Below, one piece after another: positions 42,464 to 51,762 of a DNA stretch of 64,000 nt; position 1 is the stretch's first letter, and each line of letters begins with the position of its first letter. Source of the DNA: an uncultured Corynebacterium sp. (GTDB taxonomy: Bacteria; Actinomycetota; Actinomycetes; Mycobacteriales; Mycobacteriaceae); NCBI RefSeq assembly GCF_946222305.1, contig NZ_CAMIHZ010000002.1:62001-126000 (forward strand), written 5' to 3'. The notes below the pieces were generated by a model. That model was not told the origin of the DNA, did not search any database, and was given only the letters and a program-made list of their open reading frames with translations. A program made the position numbers and the translations under genes.

Positions 42464-43420
42464 TCACTCGGGGACAACGAGTGGTCCACCAGTGACTGGA
42501 TCATCGATCACGCGAGCGTTGAGGCAGAACGCGCGCTGCAAAAGTTCAGAGGTGATGACCTCAGCCGGAGTGCCCTCGGCAAGAGTTTTTGAGGGGGATT
42601 GCGTGAGCGGGTGTGGGGCCCGAGCTCCGCAAGGTGGGTTAAGGCGTGTAGCAGGGAGGACATTTTCCGCTGCTGCTTTGGACTCTGCCACTTCTGTCCT
42701 GTTTCCTCCCGTTCTTGCCCTAGATCCTTCCTGTTCGGTTTCAGCCCTTCCCAAGCACACCATGTAATCCGCGAACCGTGCAGCCAAGTTGATGTCGTGA
42801 AGCACCATGACCACAGTGCGAGGGTGGTCAGTACTCTCGGCTAACCCGCGCACTGTCCGTAGCACCTCCAAGGCCGTTGCCAAGTCCAAGAACGTTGTGG
42901 GTTCGTCCAACAACAAAGTCTCCGCGCCTTGGGCGAGGACCAACCCCAGCCATGCGCGCTGGCGCTGTCCACCCGAAAGTTGCGTGACGGGCCGATCCGC
43001 CAGATCGGCGCAACCCGCCAGATGCATCGCCTGATCTACAAGGGCATCGTCGGTCGGTGACCACTGTCGCAACCACGACTGATGCGGATGCCGACCCCGT
43101 GCGACTAGATCCCTCACAGTCACCCCATCAGGCACGGTCGCCGATTGTGGCAGGTAGGCCAATCGTTGGGCTACCTGCCGACGGGGCCATTGATCGATTG
43201 CTTTCCCGCCCAGTTCAACCGTGCCGGAGTGCGGCGAAATGAGACCAGCCATCGCCTTTAGCAGCGTGGACTTTCCGCACCCATTCGACCCGATGATGGC
43301 CGTAACTTTCCCAGGGGGAACCGCCACGGTCACGTCCTGCAACACCAGCGAGGCTTTGCTGTAACCCACGGAGAGATTGCGGGTGGATAGAGGGGGCGTC
43401 GAGCCCAAAGAAGAAGTCAT
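42464..43420 (-). CDS. Second iron-siderophore ABC ATPase, with insertion
   Basis: 318 residues from ATG 43420, overlapping the upstream permease stop (ATGA). Walker A GSNGCGKST, signature LSGGQRQRA, Walker B LLLDEPTTFLD and MVLHDI are intact. After DYMVCLGRAE, where the family normally reads a short 'xDGxVVAxG' turn, about 50 extra Arg/Ala/Pro-rich residues occur before LAEGTPAEVIT. The insertion keeps the frame and lies at the domain edge, so activity may be retained. Last gene of the minus-strand importer. Confidence 0.85.
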   Translation of the reverse strand: MTSSLGSTPPLSTRNLSVGYSKASLVLQDVTVAVPPGKVTAIIGSNGCGKSTLLKAMAGLISPHSGTVELGGKAIDQWPRRQVAQRLAYLPQSATVPDGVTVRDLVARGRHPHQSWLRQWSPTDDALVDQAMHLAGCADLADRPVTQLSGGQRQRAWLGLVLAQGAETLLLDEPTTFLDLATALEVLRTVRGLAESTDHPRTVVMVLHDINLAARFADYMVCLGRAETEQEGSRARTGGNRTEVAESKAAAENVLPATRLNPPCGARAPHPLTQSPSKTLAEGTPAEVITSELLQRAFCLNARVIDDPVTGGPLVVPE

Positions 43421-44502
43421 ATCAACGCGGCCTTTCGTCGCCTTCGAGCGAGCAAGATCAATAGCAACACCCCACCGCACGCGCTGGTTACGAGGCCGAC
43501 GGGGACCTCGGTAGGGGTCAGTGTTCGCACCGCGAAGTCAGCGGACAAAAGCAGCACTGTACCGGTCAGCGCACTTGAAATTAACGGAGGAACCTGGCTG
43601 CCCGCCAAGATTCGTGCCACGTGGGGAGCTGCAAACGCTACGAACCCTATTGGGCCTGCCGCAGCGACGGCCACGGCTGCCAGAACTACAGCGACGCCCA
43701 AAGCTACCAACTGTGTGACGCGCGTCCGCTGGCCCAAGCTTTGCGCCACCTCGGTTCCCAAGACCAACGTACGGAATTGGAAGGCCAGCCAGCATGCCAA
43801 GGGAATGGCTGCGAGAGTAGCGATCACTGCTGGCCACGCACGGGACCATGTGGAATTCGTCAGTGATCCAGTGAGCCAAAACTGCGCAGCGGCAGCATCC
43901 AGTAACTTTGCGCGCACCATGAGGAAGGTGATGTATGCGCCCAGCATTGCCGTGAGCAAGATGCCGATGATAACCAACCTGGTGGGGTCTGGCCGTCGAC
44001 CGCGGAACGAAAGCATCCAGACGAGCCCGGCGGTGGCGCTAGCACCGAGAAATGCTGTCAGTGGAATACCTGCGCCCGCGAGCCATCCCAAAAACCCGGT
44101 GGAAGGGCCCAGAATGATGACACTGACGGCGGCAGCTGATGCGCCCGCGGTTACGCCCAAGATGTCGGGACTGGCAAGGCTGTTCCGTGTTAGTGATTGC
44201 GTGATTGCGCCCGAGAGTCCCAAAGCTGCCCCGACAGCACACCCCGCAATCGCGCGGGGCATACGCCAGTCCAACACGATAGTGGTTTCCACCCGAGAAG
44301 TGCGGTCACCGAAGAAAATTGCGAAGACCTGTGACAAGGGGATGGAGTACTCGCCGAGGGAGACGTGCAGCGCGACTAGAAGGAATGTCAGCACAACGAG
44401 GACCGGGGCCAGGAGATATGCGCGATATGCCGCGGTTTTCGTGCCTGCACACCGCGGGCGGTACGGCGCGCTTCCTGAAGAAGAGGAGCAATTCCCGGTC
44501 AT
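43417..44502 (-). CDS. FecCD-family iron ABC permease (second system, subunit 2)
   Basis: 361 residues. ATG 44502 is chosen because AAGGTGG precedes it and it overlaps the stop of the upstream permease (ATGA); the frame extends further upstream without support. Contains VLDWRMPRAIAGCAVGAALGLSG, QSLTRNSLASPDILGVTAGA and AAGPIGFVAFAAPHVAR. Many membrane helices. Confidence 0.88.
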   Translation of the reverse strand: MTGNCSSSSGSAPYRPRCAGTKTAAYRAYLLAPVLVVLTFLLVALHVSLGEYSIPLSQVFAIFFGDRTSRVETTIVLDWRMPRAIAGCAVGAALGLSGAITQSLTRNSLASPDILGVTAGASAAAVSVIILGPSTGFLGWLAGAGIPLTAFLGASATAGLVWMLSFRGRRPDPTRLVIIGILLTAMLGAYITFLMVRAKLLDAAAAQFWLTGSLTNSTWSRAWPAVIATLAAIPLACWLAFQFRTLVLGTEVAQSLGQRTRVTQLVALGVAVVLAAVAVAAAGPIGFVAFAAPHVARILAGSQVPPLISSALTGTVLLLSADFAVRTLTPTEVPVGLVTSACGGVLLLILLARRRRKAALI

Positions 44503-45533
44503 GGGCGGACCACCTTCCGTCGCATCATGATTGCGATAAAGATAGGTGCGCCCACAAACGCCAGAACGATACCCACTTGGACCTCGCCGGGCCGGGCGAT
44601 GATTCGCCCAATGATGTCTGCAACCAATAAGAGCCCGGCGCCAGTTAACGCTGAAGCCGGCAATACCCACCGGTAGTCAGTGCCAATGGTGCTGCGAACG
44701 AGGTGCGGCACCAGTAATCCGATGAATCCAATCGGACCAGCAGCAGCTGTGGAAAATCCCGCCAACAAGGCGATCAAAACTAGCCCCAGCATTCGTGCGA
44801 GAAGAATGTTAGTTCCCAGACCTCGAGCGATATCTTCGCCCAGCGCTAGGGAGTTGAGGTGCGGGGCGGTGAACAGGGCAAGAAGCGTGAATACCGCTAG
44901 CGCAATGGTGATGCGGAAAATAAAAGAGCCATCGCGTCCCGCCACAGATCCCACGGTCCACATGCGCATGTGATCCAAGTTGGTGATGCTGGTGTAAATG
45001 ATTGCCACGGTGATGGAGGCGAACACTGCACTAAATGCGGCGCCGGCCAGTATTAACGTCAGCGGATCGGATCTCGAGCCCACTACATTCGCTGCGGCGA
45101 ACACGATTGCGGCAGCAATGAGTGCGCCGATCAACGCCATCATGCCAGTAGCTGTCACACTAGTGAATCCGCACCACGTGAACCCGATCACCACTGCGAG
45201 GGCAGAGCCCGCGCTGATGCCCAAAAGTCCGGGATCCGCCAACGGGTTCCGGGTATGCCCCTGCACCAGCGCGCCAGCAACTCCCAAAGCGGACCCCACA
45301 GTCACGGCGAGGATCGTGCGGGGAAGGCGAAGCTCCGTGATGATGCGTTGGTCCCATGGTTTATCGGGGGCGGGGTGCACGAGGGCGTCGAAAATAGAAG
45401 AAAAGGGTAGTGCCCGAGCGCCGATCGCCAGCGACGCGAGGCAAAGAAGTGCCACGATAATGGCAAGGAGTGCTAGCCCGACTATGCGACGGCGGATTGC
45501 TCCGTGACGACGTGGGGTGGGGGAGGCGGGCAT
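44499..45533 (-). CDS. FecCD-family iron ABC permease (second system, subunit 1)
   Basis: 344 residues from ATG 45533 (MPASPTPRRHGAIRRR). TACAAT on the minus strand ends just upstream (45546-45541) with no ribosome site, which fits a leaderless start; ATG 45542 overlaps that box. Contains ITELRLPRTILAVTVGSALGVAG, QGHTRNPLADPGLLGISAGS and AAGPIGFIGLLVPHLVR. No binding protein is encoded with this permease pair and ATPase, so it may share the one at 38395 or use one elsewhere. Confidence 0.87.
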   Translation of the reverse strand: MPASPTPRRHGAIRRRIVGLALLAIIVALLCLASLAIGARALPFSSIFDALVHPAPDKPWDQRIITELRLPRTILAVTVGSALGVAGALVQGHTRNPLADPGLLGISAGSALAVVIGFTWCGFTSVTATGMMALIGALIAAAIVFAAANVVGSRSDPLTLILAGAAFSAVFASITVAIIYTSITNLDHMRMWTVGSVAGRDGSFIFRITIALAVFTLLALFTAPHLNSLALGEDIARGLGTNILLARMLGLVLIALLAGFSTAAAGPIGFIGLLVPHLVRSTIGTDYRWVLPASALTGAGLLLVADIIGRIIARPGEVQVGIVLAFVGAPIFIAIMMRRKVVRP

Positions 45534-45809
45534 GAAGCACATTGTACTGGGCGTTTTTTGGAGATGAAGCCAGCGTGCTGTAACCTCTCCCTTTGGACTT
45601 CTGCGCCCTTTTCGGAGGCGCGGAATTTTCCTCAAGAACATGCAAATCCACTTTGTTGTAGGCCCCTTGCCGACAAGCGGCCGTGCGGAAATGTGGCAGC
45701 GAGCACCCCAAGTTATTGAGCGTGGGGAGCGCTAGTGGCCCTCAATCGCGCGGTACACGCAACCGGTGAGATCGGGAACCGCAACGAGAAAGGCACAGGT
45801 CACAGTCTT

Positions 45810-46208
45810 ATGACCATGACTGATCCCATCGCGGACATGCTGTCCCGCGTGCGGAATGCATCCAATGCATTCCATGATTCTGTCTCTATGCCTTCCTCCA
45901 AGATCAAGGCGAACATCGCCGAGATCTTGAAGCAGGAAGGTTACATTGCTGACTACACCGTCGCAGACGAGAAGGTTGGCAAGTCCCTGACCCTGCAGCT
46001 GAAGTACGGCCCATCCCGTGAGCGTTCCATCGCTGGCGTTCGCCGTGTTTCTAAGCCAGGTCTGCGTGTATACGCAAAGTCCAACAACTTGCCAAAGGTC
46101 CTCGGCGGCCTGGGTGTGGCTATCATCTCCACCTCCCAGGGTCTGCTGACTGATCGTGAGGCGTCCGACAAGGGTGTAGGCGGAGAAGTTCTCGCCTACG
46201 TCTGGTAA
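45810..46208 (+). CDS. rpsH: 30S ribosomal protein S8
   Basis: 132 residues from ATG 45810 (MTMTDPIADMLSRVRNASNAF), the usual corynebacterial start; the frame is open upstream. The C-terminal STSQGLLTDREASDKGVGGEVLAYVW is normal. In E. coli S8 represses the spc operon. The 276-base gap before it separates it from the iron genes and probably contains its promoter. Confidence 0.96.
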   Translation: MTMTDPIADMLSRVRNASNAFHDSVSMPSSKIKANIAEILKQEGYIADYTVADEKVGKSLTLQLKYGPSRERSIAGVRRVSKPGLRVYAKSNNLPKVLGGLGVAIISTSQGLLTDREASDKGVGGEVLAYVW

Positions 46209-46222
46209 GAGGAGGTAAACCA

Positions 46223-46759
46223 ATGTCTCGTGTCGGTAAGGCACCGGTGGCGGTTCCCTCTGGCGTCACCATCAGCATCAACGGCCAGACTGTCGAGGCT
46301 AAGGGCCCAAAGGGCACCCTGAGCGTAGATATTCCGGCTCCTATCACCGTGTCCCAGGAAGAGAGCAAGATCGTTGTCTCTCGTCCAGATGACCACCGCA
46401 AGAACCGTTCCCTGCACGGCCTGTCCCGTTCCCTGATCAACAACGCCGTCGTCGGCGTGACCGAGGGTTACACCATCAAGATGGAGATCTTCGGTGTTGG
46501 TTACCGTGTTCAGGCTAAGGGTAAGAACCTGGAGTTCGCTCTTGGTTACTCTCACCCTGTGTTGATTGAAGCACCGGAAGGTATCACCTTCGCGGTTGAT
46601 GGAAACACCAAGTTCTCCATCACTGGCATCGACAAGCAGCAGGTTGGACAGATCGCCGCCAACATCCGCCGTCTGCGGAAGGATGACCCATACAAGGGTA
46701 AGGGCATCCGTTACGAAGGTGAGCAGGTCCGTCGCAAGGTCGGAAAGACGGGTAAGTAA
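46223..46759 (+). CDS. rplF: 50S ribosomal protein L6
   Basis: 178 residues, MSRVGKAPVAVPSGV... with the C-terminal signature RRLRKDDPYKGKGIRYEGEQV. GAGGAGG precedes it. Located near the sarcin-ricin loop. Shares one base with the rplR start. Confidence 0.98.
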   Translation: MSRVGKAPVAVPSGVTISINGQTVEAKGPKGTLSVDIPAPITVSQEESKIVVSRPDDHRKNRSLHGLSRSLINNAVVGVTEGYTIKMEIFGVGYRVQAKGKNLEFALGYSHPVLIEAPEGITFAVDGNTKFSITGIDKQQVGQIAANIRRLRKDDPYKGKGIRYEGEQVRRKVGKTGK

Positions 46760-47169
46760 TGAGCAATACTGCATCCAACAAGGCAGAAAAGCGACTTCCG
46801 GTGGGCAAGGACATCTCCACCCGCCGTCGCACCGCACGTGCACGTCGTCACTTCCGTATCCGCAAGAACTTGACCGGTACCGCCGAGACGCCACGTCTCG
46901 TTGTGCACCGCTCGTCCCGCCACATGCACGCCCAGCTGATCGACGATATCGCCGGTCACACCCTGGCAGCTGCTTCCACCTTGGAAGCAGACGTGCGCGC
47001 AATGGAGGGCGACAAGAAGGCTCGCGGAGCAAAGGTCGGCCAGCTTATTGCCGAGCGCGCTAAGGCCGCTGGCATCGAAACCGTGGTCTTCGACCGCGCT
47101 GGCTACAAGTACCACGGCCGCGTCGCCGCTCTGGCTGACGCAGCTCGCGAAGGTGGTCTGAAGTTCTAA
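46759..47169 (+). CDS. rplR: 50S ribosomal protein L18
   Basis: 136 residues. RLVVHRSSRHMHAQLIDDIAGHTL and FDRAGYKYHGRVAALADAAREGGLKF identify it. It binds 5S rRNA with L5. The N-terminal ~25 residues are basic, as usual. Confidence 0.98.
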   Translation: MSNTASNKAEKRLPVGKDISTRRRTARARRHFRIRKNLTGTAETPRLVVHRSSRHMHAQLIDDIAGHTLAAASTLEADVRAMEGDKKARGAKVGQLIAERAKAAGIETVVFDRAGYKYHGRVAALADAAREGGLKF

Positions 47170-47206
47170 TGATCACCATCAACACCATCAACGGAAGGAA
47201 CGCGTG

Positions 47207-47833
47207 ATGTCGGAACGTGAACGTAACGGCGGACGCTCCGCCGAGAACAACCGCAACGATCGTAACGACCGCGGAAACCGCAACGATCGTCGCAACAACC
47301 AGCAGCAGGACGAGCGCAACCAGTACATCGAGCGCGTCGTAACCATCAACCGTGTATCCAAGGTCGTGAAGGGTGGTCGTCGCTTCAGCTTCACCGCTCT
47401 CGTGATCGTCGGTGACGGTCAGGGCATGGTCGGCGTTGGCTACGGTAAGGCCAAGGAAGTTCCAGCTGCGATCCAGAAGGGTGCTGAAGAGGCTCGTAAG
47501 AACTTCTTCCGCGTCCCAATGATCAACGGCACCATCACCCACCCAGTCCAGGGCGAAACCGCTGCTGGCGTGGTCATGATGAAGCCAGCTGCCCCAGGTA
47601 CCGGTGTTATCGCCGGTGGCGCTGCGCGTCCAGTTCTGGAGTGCGCAGGTGTTCAGGACATCCTCGCGAAGTCCCTGGGTACTGACAACGCCATCAACGT
47701 TGTGCACGCTACCGTCGACGGCCTGAAGCAGCTTGTTCGACCAGAAGAGGTTGCCGCACGTCGTGGCAAGACTGTGGAAGAGGTTGCACCCGCCGCTATG
47801 CTGCGCGCTCGTGCAGCAGGACAGGGGGCATAA
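47207..47833 (+). CDS. rpsE: 30S ribosomal protein S5
   Basis: 208 residues from ATG 47207, with GGAAGGA seven bases upstream (the GTG at 47204 is too close). The first ~40 residues are an Arg/Asn-rich extension (ERNGGRSAENNRNDRNDRG), common in actinobacteria. The core has RVVTINRVSKVVKGGRRFSF and GYGKAKEVPAAIQKG. Acts in decoding fidelity. Confidence 0.97.
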   Translation: MSERERNGGRSAENNRNDRNDRGNRNDRRNNQQQDERNQYIERVVTINRVSKVVKGGRRFSFTALVIVGDGQGMVGVGYGKAKEVPAAIQKGAEEARKNFFRVPMINGTITHPVQGETAAGVVMMKPAAPGTGVIAGGAARPVLECAGVQDILAKSLGTDNAINVVHATVDGLKQLVRPEEVAARRGKTVEEVAPAAMLRARAAGQGA

Positions 47834-47835
47834 CC

Positions 47836-48021
47836 ATGGCTCTGAAGATCACCCAAACCAAGGGTCTCATTGGAACTAAAAAGAACCAGCGCGACGCAGT
47901 CCGTACTCTGGGTCTGAAGCGCATCGGCCAGTCGGTCGTCCTCGAGGACACCCCAGCCGTTCGCGGTCAGATCAACGTTGTGCGCCACATGGTTCAGGTC
48001 GAAGAAGTGGCAGGGGAGTAG
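47836..48021 (+). CDS. rpmD: 50S ribosomal protein L30
   Basis: 61 residues: MALKITQTKGLIGTKKNQRDAVRTLGLKRIGQSVV..., complete for this small protein. Two bases from rpsE and five from rplO. Confidence 0.96.
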   Translation: MALKITQTKGLIGTKKNQRDAVRTLGLKRIGQSVVLEDTPAVRGQINVVRHMVQVEEVAGE

Positions 48022-48026
48022 GAAAC

Positions 48027-48473
48027 ATGAGCGATCCAATTAAGCTCCACGACCTCCGTCCCGCCAAGGGTGCCAACAAAGCTAAGACCCGTGTTGGTCG
48101 TGGTGAGGCATCCAAGGGTAAGACCGCTGGTCGTGGTACCAAGGGCACCAAGGCTCGTAAGCAGGTATCGGCAGCATTCGAAGGTGGCCAGATGCCACTG
48201 CACATGCGCCTGCCAAAGCTGAAGGGCTTCAAGAACCCAGCGAAGGTCACCTTCCAGGTTGTGAACGTATCCGACCTGGAGAAGGCCTTCCCCAACGGTG
48301 GCGACGTCGCTGTAGCCGACATCGTCGCTGCAGGCTTGGTCCGCGCTAAGCAGCCGGTCAAGGTTCTGGGCAACGGCGACATCAGCGTGAAGCTGAACGT
48401 CACCGCGCAGAAGTTCTCCAAGTCTGCGCAGGAGAAGATCGAAGCCGCCGGCGGCTCCGTGACCGAGGCCTAA
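48027..48473 (+). CDS. rplO: 50S ribosomal protein L15
   Basis: 148 residues. LHDLRPAKGANKAKTRVGRG and the Gly/Lys-rich GKTAGRGTKGTKAR are the extended rRNA-binding N-terminus; a globular C-terminal half follows. Last gene before a double terminator. Confidence 0.98.
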   Translation: MSDPIKLHDLRPAKGANKAKTRVGRGEASKGKTAGRGTKGTKARKQVSAAFEGGQMPLHMRLPKLKGFKNPAKVTFQVVNVSDLEKAFPNGGDVAVADIVAAGLVRAKQPVKVLGNGDISVKLNVTAQKFSKSAQEKIEAAGGSVTEA

Positions 48474-48483
48474 GAGTCTCACG

Positions 48484-48563
48484 CGGGATTTCAACCATCA
48501 GTGAAATCCCTTTTCTCCTCAAGAAGGGCACCCAATCAACTGTGATTGGATGCCCTTCTTTCT
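48484..48563 (+). terminator. Tandem terminators after rplO
   Basis: GGGATTTCA...TGAAATCCC followed by TTTT (48484-48514), then AGAAGGGCACCCAATCA...TGATTGGATGCCCTTCT followed by T-rich sequence (48522-48563). secY therefore needs its own promoter, probably in 48564-48780, where I cannot call one firmly. Confidence 0.85.
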
Positions 48564-48789
48564 ATTTCTTATGCGCTGGCTCAGTACTCCTTAAGGTGAC
48601 TCGAGTTTATCGATGGCCTCAACCCTGCTAATCTTGGGTAGTTCTATGTCCAAGTGTGTCCTTTTGTCTTTTGAAAGGACTAGAAAACGATTGGCCGGTC
48701 GCCATCAATGGCCACTGTTTGGGCTGGGTACCAGCATTTTCCCGCCCTGAACTTTGCAGCATTATGGCACCAGCTCACGGGAGGCTAAT

Positions 48790-50118
48790 TTGTCCGCCAT
48801 CGTCTCGGCGTTCAAAAACGCAGATCTCCGCAAGAAAATTCTTTTCACTCTTGCGATGATCGTCCTGTTCCGTGTCGGATCCCAGATTCCGACCCCAGGC
48901 GTTGATTACGCAGCAATCACTAACCAAATTAAATCCCTGACGGATAACTCCGCCGTCTACTCGCTCATCAACCTGTTCTCCGGTGGAGCGCTTCTGCGCC
49001 TATCCGTATTCGCGGTGGGCATTATGCCGTACATCACGGCGTCCATCATCGTGCAGCTGCTGACGGTTGTTATCCCTAAGTTCGAACAGTTGAAGAAGGA
49101 AGGCCAGACCGGCCAGGCCAAGATGACGGAATATACCCGTTACCTGACCGTCGCTCTCGCACTCCTGCAGTCTGCCGGCATCGTTGCGCTGGCGGACCGC
49201 AAGCAGCTGCTGGGCCAGGGTATCCCGGTCCTGAAGGACAACGTGGGTGTTTTTGGACTCGTCACCATGGTCCTCGTGATGACCTCCGGTGCCGTTTTGG
49301 TCATGTGGCTCGGTGAGCTCATCACGGATCGCGGTATCGGCAACGGTATGTCCCTGTTGATCTTCGCAGGTATCGCTACCTCCCTCCCAGGTGAGGGCGC
49401 TACCATCCTGCAGAGCTCCGGTGGACCAGTGTTCGCCGCTGTCGTTGTCGGTGTGCTGATCCTCGTGGTCGGTGTGGTCTTCATGGAGCAGGGACAGCGC
49501 CGCATCCCAGTCCAGTACGCCAAGCGCATGATTGGTCGGCGTCAGTACGGTGAAACCTCCACCTACCTGCCACTCAAGGTCAACCAGGCCGGCGTGATCC
49601 CAGTGATCTTCGCTTCCTCCCTGCTGACCGTCCCGATTCTGATCACCCAGATCATTCAGTCCGGCAACCCACAGGCGGCCCAGGACAACTGGTGGAACCG
49701 CAACGTTATGACGGTGCTCCAAAACCCAGCCGCCTGGCAGTACATCCTGATCTACCTGGCGCTGATCATCTTCTTCTCCTTCTTCTACGTATCCGTCCAA
49801 TACGATCCAAACGACCAGGCGGACAACATGAAGAAGTACGGTGGCTTCATCCCCGGCATCCGCCCGGGCCGTCCAACCGCCGAGTACTTGGGCTACGTCA
49901 TGAACCGTCTGCTGGTAGTCGGTTCCATCTACCTTGGCCTGATCGCCATCCTGCCAAACATTCTGATTAACATGGGTGTGCAGACCTCTGCGACCGGAAA
50001 CCAGTCCATGCCATTTGGTGGTACGGCTATCCTGATTCTGGTCTCCGTGGCACTGACCACGGTGAAGCAGATTGAGTCGCAGCTCATGCAAGCCAATTAC
50101 GAAGGATTCCTGAAATGA
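48790..50118 (+). CDS. secY: Preprotein translocase subunit SecY
   Basis: 442 residues from TTG 48790 (MSAIVSAFKNADLRKKILFT). GGGAGG lies five bases upstream, and the N-terminus matches corynebacterial SecY; the frame is open to 48754. About ten membrane helices; signatures INLFSGGALLRLSVFAVGIMPYITASI and GIRPGRPTAEYL. It forms the Sec channel. The stop overlaps the adk start (ATGA). Confidence 0.96.
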   Translation: MSAIVSAFKNADLRKKILFTLAMIVLFRVGSQIPTPGVDYAAITNQIKSLTDNSAVYSLINLFSGGALLRLSVFAVGIMPYITASIIVQLLTVVIPKFEQLKKEGQTGQAKMTEYTRYLTVALALLQSAGIVALADRKQLLGQGIPVLKDNVGVFGLVTMVLVMTSGAVLVMWLGELITDRGIGNGMSLLIFAGIATSLPGEGATILQSSGGPVFAAVVVGVLILVVGVVFMEQGQRRIPVQYAKRMIGRRQYGETSTYLPLKVNQAGVIPVIFASSLLTVPILITQIIQSGNPQAAQDNWWNRNVMTVLQNPAAWQYILIYLALIIFFSFFYVSVQYDPNDQADNMKKYGGFIPGIRPGRPTAEYLGYVMNRLLVVGSIYLGLIAILPNILINMGVQTSATGNQSMPFGGTAILILVSVALTTVKQIESQLMQANYEGFLK

Positions 50119-50660
50119 GACTAGTTCTGCTGGGCCCTCCCGGCGCAGGCAAGGGTACGCAGGCTTCCCTGCTGTCCGATTCCCTGAAGATCCCGCACAT
50201 CTCCACCGGTGACCTGTTCCGCGCGAACATCAGCCAGGGTACAGAGCTGGGTAAGCAGGCACAGGAGTACATGGATGCGGGCAAGCTGGTGCCTACGTCC
50301 GTGACGGCAAACATGGTTCGCGATCGCCTGTCCCAGCCCGATGCAGCTGACGGATTCCTCTTGGACGGTTTCCCACGCACCATCGAGCAGGCAGAGCTTC
50401 TCGAGGAGATGCTCAAGGAAAAGGGCCAGTCCCTCGACGCGGTTATCAACTACGTCGTATCCGAGGACGTTGTCGTGGAGCGCATGCTTGCTCGTGGTCG
50501 CAACGATGATAACGAGGACACCATCCGCACTCGCCTGCAGGTCTATCGTGAGGAGACCGCTCCGCTGATCGAGCACTATGGCGACCTGCTGCTGAACATC
50601 GACGCAGAAGGCAGCGTAGAGGATATCTCCACCACCACTCTGGACGCGCTGGATAACTAG
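50115..50660 (+). CDS. adk: Adenylate kinase
   Basis: 181 residues, the short-LID actinobacterial length. P-loop GPPGAGKGTQ (7-16), FLLDGFPRT (AMP-binding), and GRNDDNEDTIRTRL replacing the zinc or long LID. It interconverts ATP+AMP and 2 ADP. Coupled to secY; terminator downstream. Confidence 0.97.
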   Translation: MRLVLLGPPGAGKGTQASLLSDSLKIPHISTGDLFRANISQGTELGKQAQEYMDAGKLVPTSVTANMVRDRLSQPDAADGFLLDGFPRTIEQAELLEEMLKEKGQSLDAVINYVVSEDVVVERMLARGRNDDNEDTIRTRLQVYREETAPLIEHYGDLLLNIDAEGSVEDISTTTLDALDN

Positions 50661-50713
50661 TCCAGCGGCTGCGTGCGGGGCACCATTCAGGTGTCTCGCC
50701 CGTGATCCAAGAC

Positions 50714-50754
50714 AAACCCGAGCGGGGAATGAACTTCGTCCCCGCCCGGGTTTT
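50714..50754 (+). terminator. secY-adk terminator
   Basis: AAACCCGAGCGGGGA pairs with TCCCCGCCCGGGTTTT (one bulge). Confidence 0.88.
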
Positions 50755-50908
50755 CGCTTTAGTAACCCATCCGCGCAGCAAGCCGATTCCCATAACCCAC
50801 CCCAGGCATAAAACTGAGTCAGTCGCATCAGTCACCGCGCATCAAGTCGCACCAAGAACTCACCCAGATCAAAAGCTTGAACCCCCCACGTTGTAAAGGA
50901 AGGTCACC

Positions 50909-51703
50909 ATGGGCTTCAGGAGGAAGAACAAGGCTATCGCCGCAAAAACTTCTTTAGAACTCGACGCCATGCAGGCTGCCGGAGAAATCGTCGGTAGGAC
51001 CCTGGTCGCAGTGAAAGCCGCCGCGAAGCCGGGCGTCAGTACCCTAGAGCTAGATGAAATCGCAGAGCAAACCATCCGAGACGCCGGTGCCGTGCCGACC
51101 TTCAAAGGTTATGAGGGATTCCCGGGGTCCATTTGCTCGTCGGTGAATGACATGATCGTGCACGGGATTCCGTCGGCGGACGTTGTGCTGAAGGAGGGGG
51201 ACCTGGTTTCTATCGATTGTGGGGCGACACTCGATGGTTGGGTGGGCGACTCAGCTTGGACTTTTGGCATTGGTGAGCTGGCAGAGGAAAACCAGAAGCT
51301 CAACGAAGCCACGGAATGGGTGTTGTACGAAGGGCTGAAGGCAATGTTGCCCGGCAACCGTTTGACGGATATTTCTTGGGCGCTGGAGCAGGCCACGCGC
51401 CAGGCTGAGGAAAAATTTGGGCTGGAGCTCTTCATCGTGGACGGTTACGGCGGTCACGGTATTGGGCGAACGATGCATGAGGATCCGTTCCTGGCGAATG
51501 AGGGGCGGCCGGGGCGTGGGCCGGTGATTCAGGAGGGGAGCGTGCTGGCGATTGAACCAATGCTGACTAATGGCAGTTGTGATTCCTTCGTGTTGGATGA
51601 TGATTGGGGAGTGGTGACCGAGGATGGGTCGTTCTCTTCCCACTGGGAGCACACGGTTGCCGCTACTTCGGATGGGCCGCGGATTCTGACGCCGCGTCCG
51701 TAG
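50909..51703 (+). CDS. map: Methionine aminopeptidase, type I
   Basis: 264 residues. Metal ligands are visible in order: Asp in SIDCGATLDGW and GDSAW, His in GYGGHGIGRTMHEDP, Glu in AIEPML and in SSHWEHTVA. It removes the initiator Met in the cytoplasm. AAAGGAAGG precedes the ATG. In mycobacteria a map gene also follows adk. Length is normal for the type without an N-terminal SH3-binding extension. Confidence 0.96.
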   Translation: MGFRRKNKAIAAKTSLELDAMQAAGEIVGRTLVAVKAAAKPGVSTLELDEIAEQTIRDAGAVPTFKGYEGFPGSICSSVNDMIVHGIPSADVVLKEGDLVSIDCGATLDGWVGDSAWTFGIGELAEENQKLNEATEWVLYEGLKAMLPGNRLTDISWALEQATRQAEEKFGLELFIVDGYGGHGIGRTMHEDPFLANEGRPGRGPVIQEGSVLAIEPMLTNGSCDSFVLDDDWGVVTEDGSFSSHWEHTVAATSDGPRILTPRP

Positions 51704-51762
51704 CTTTGGGCGGGGATGCGCGTTGGGCCTTCGGGAACGTTGCGCAGGCAGGTTAAACCCTC

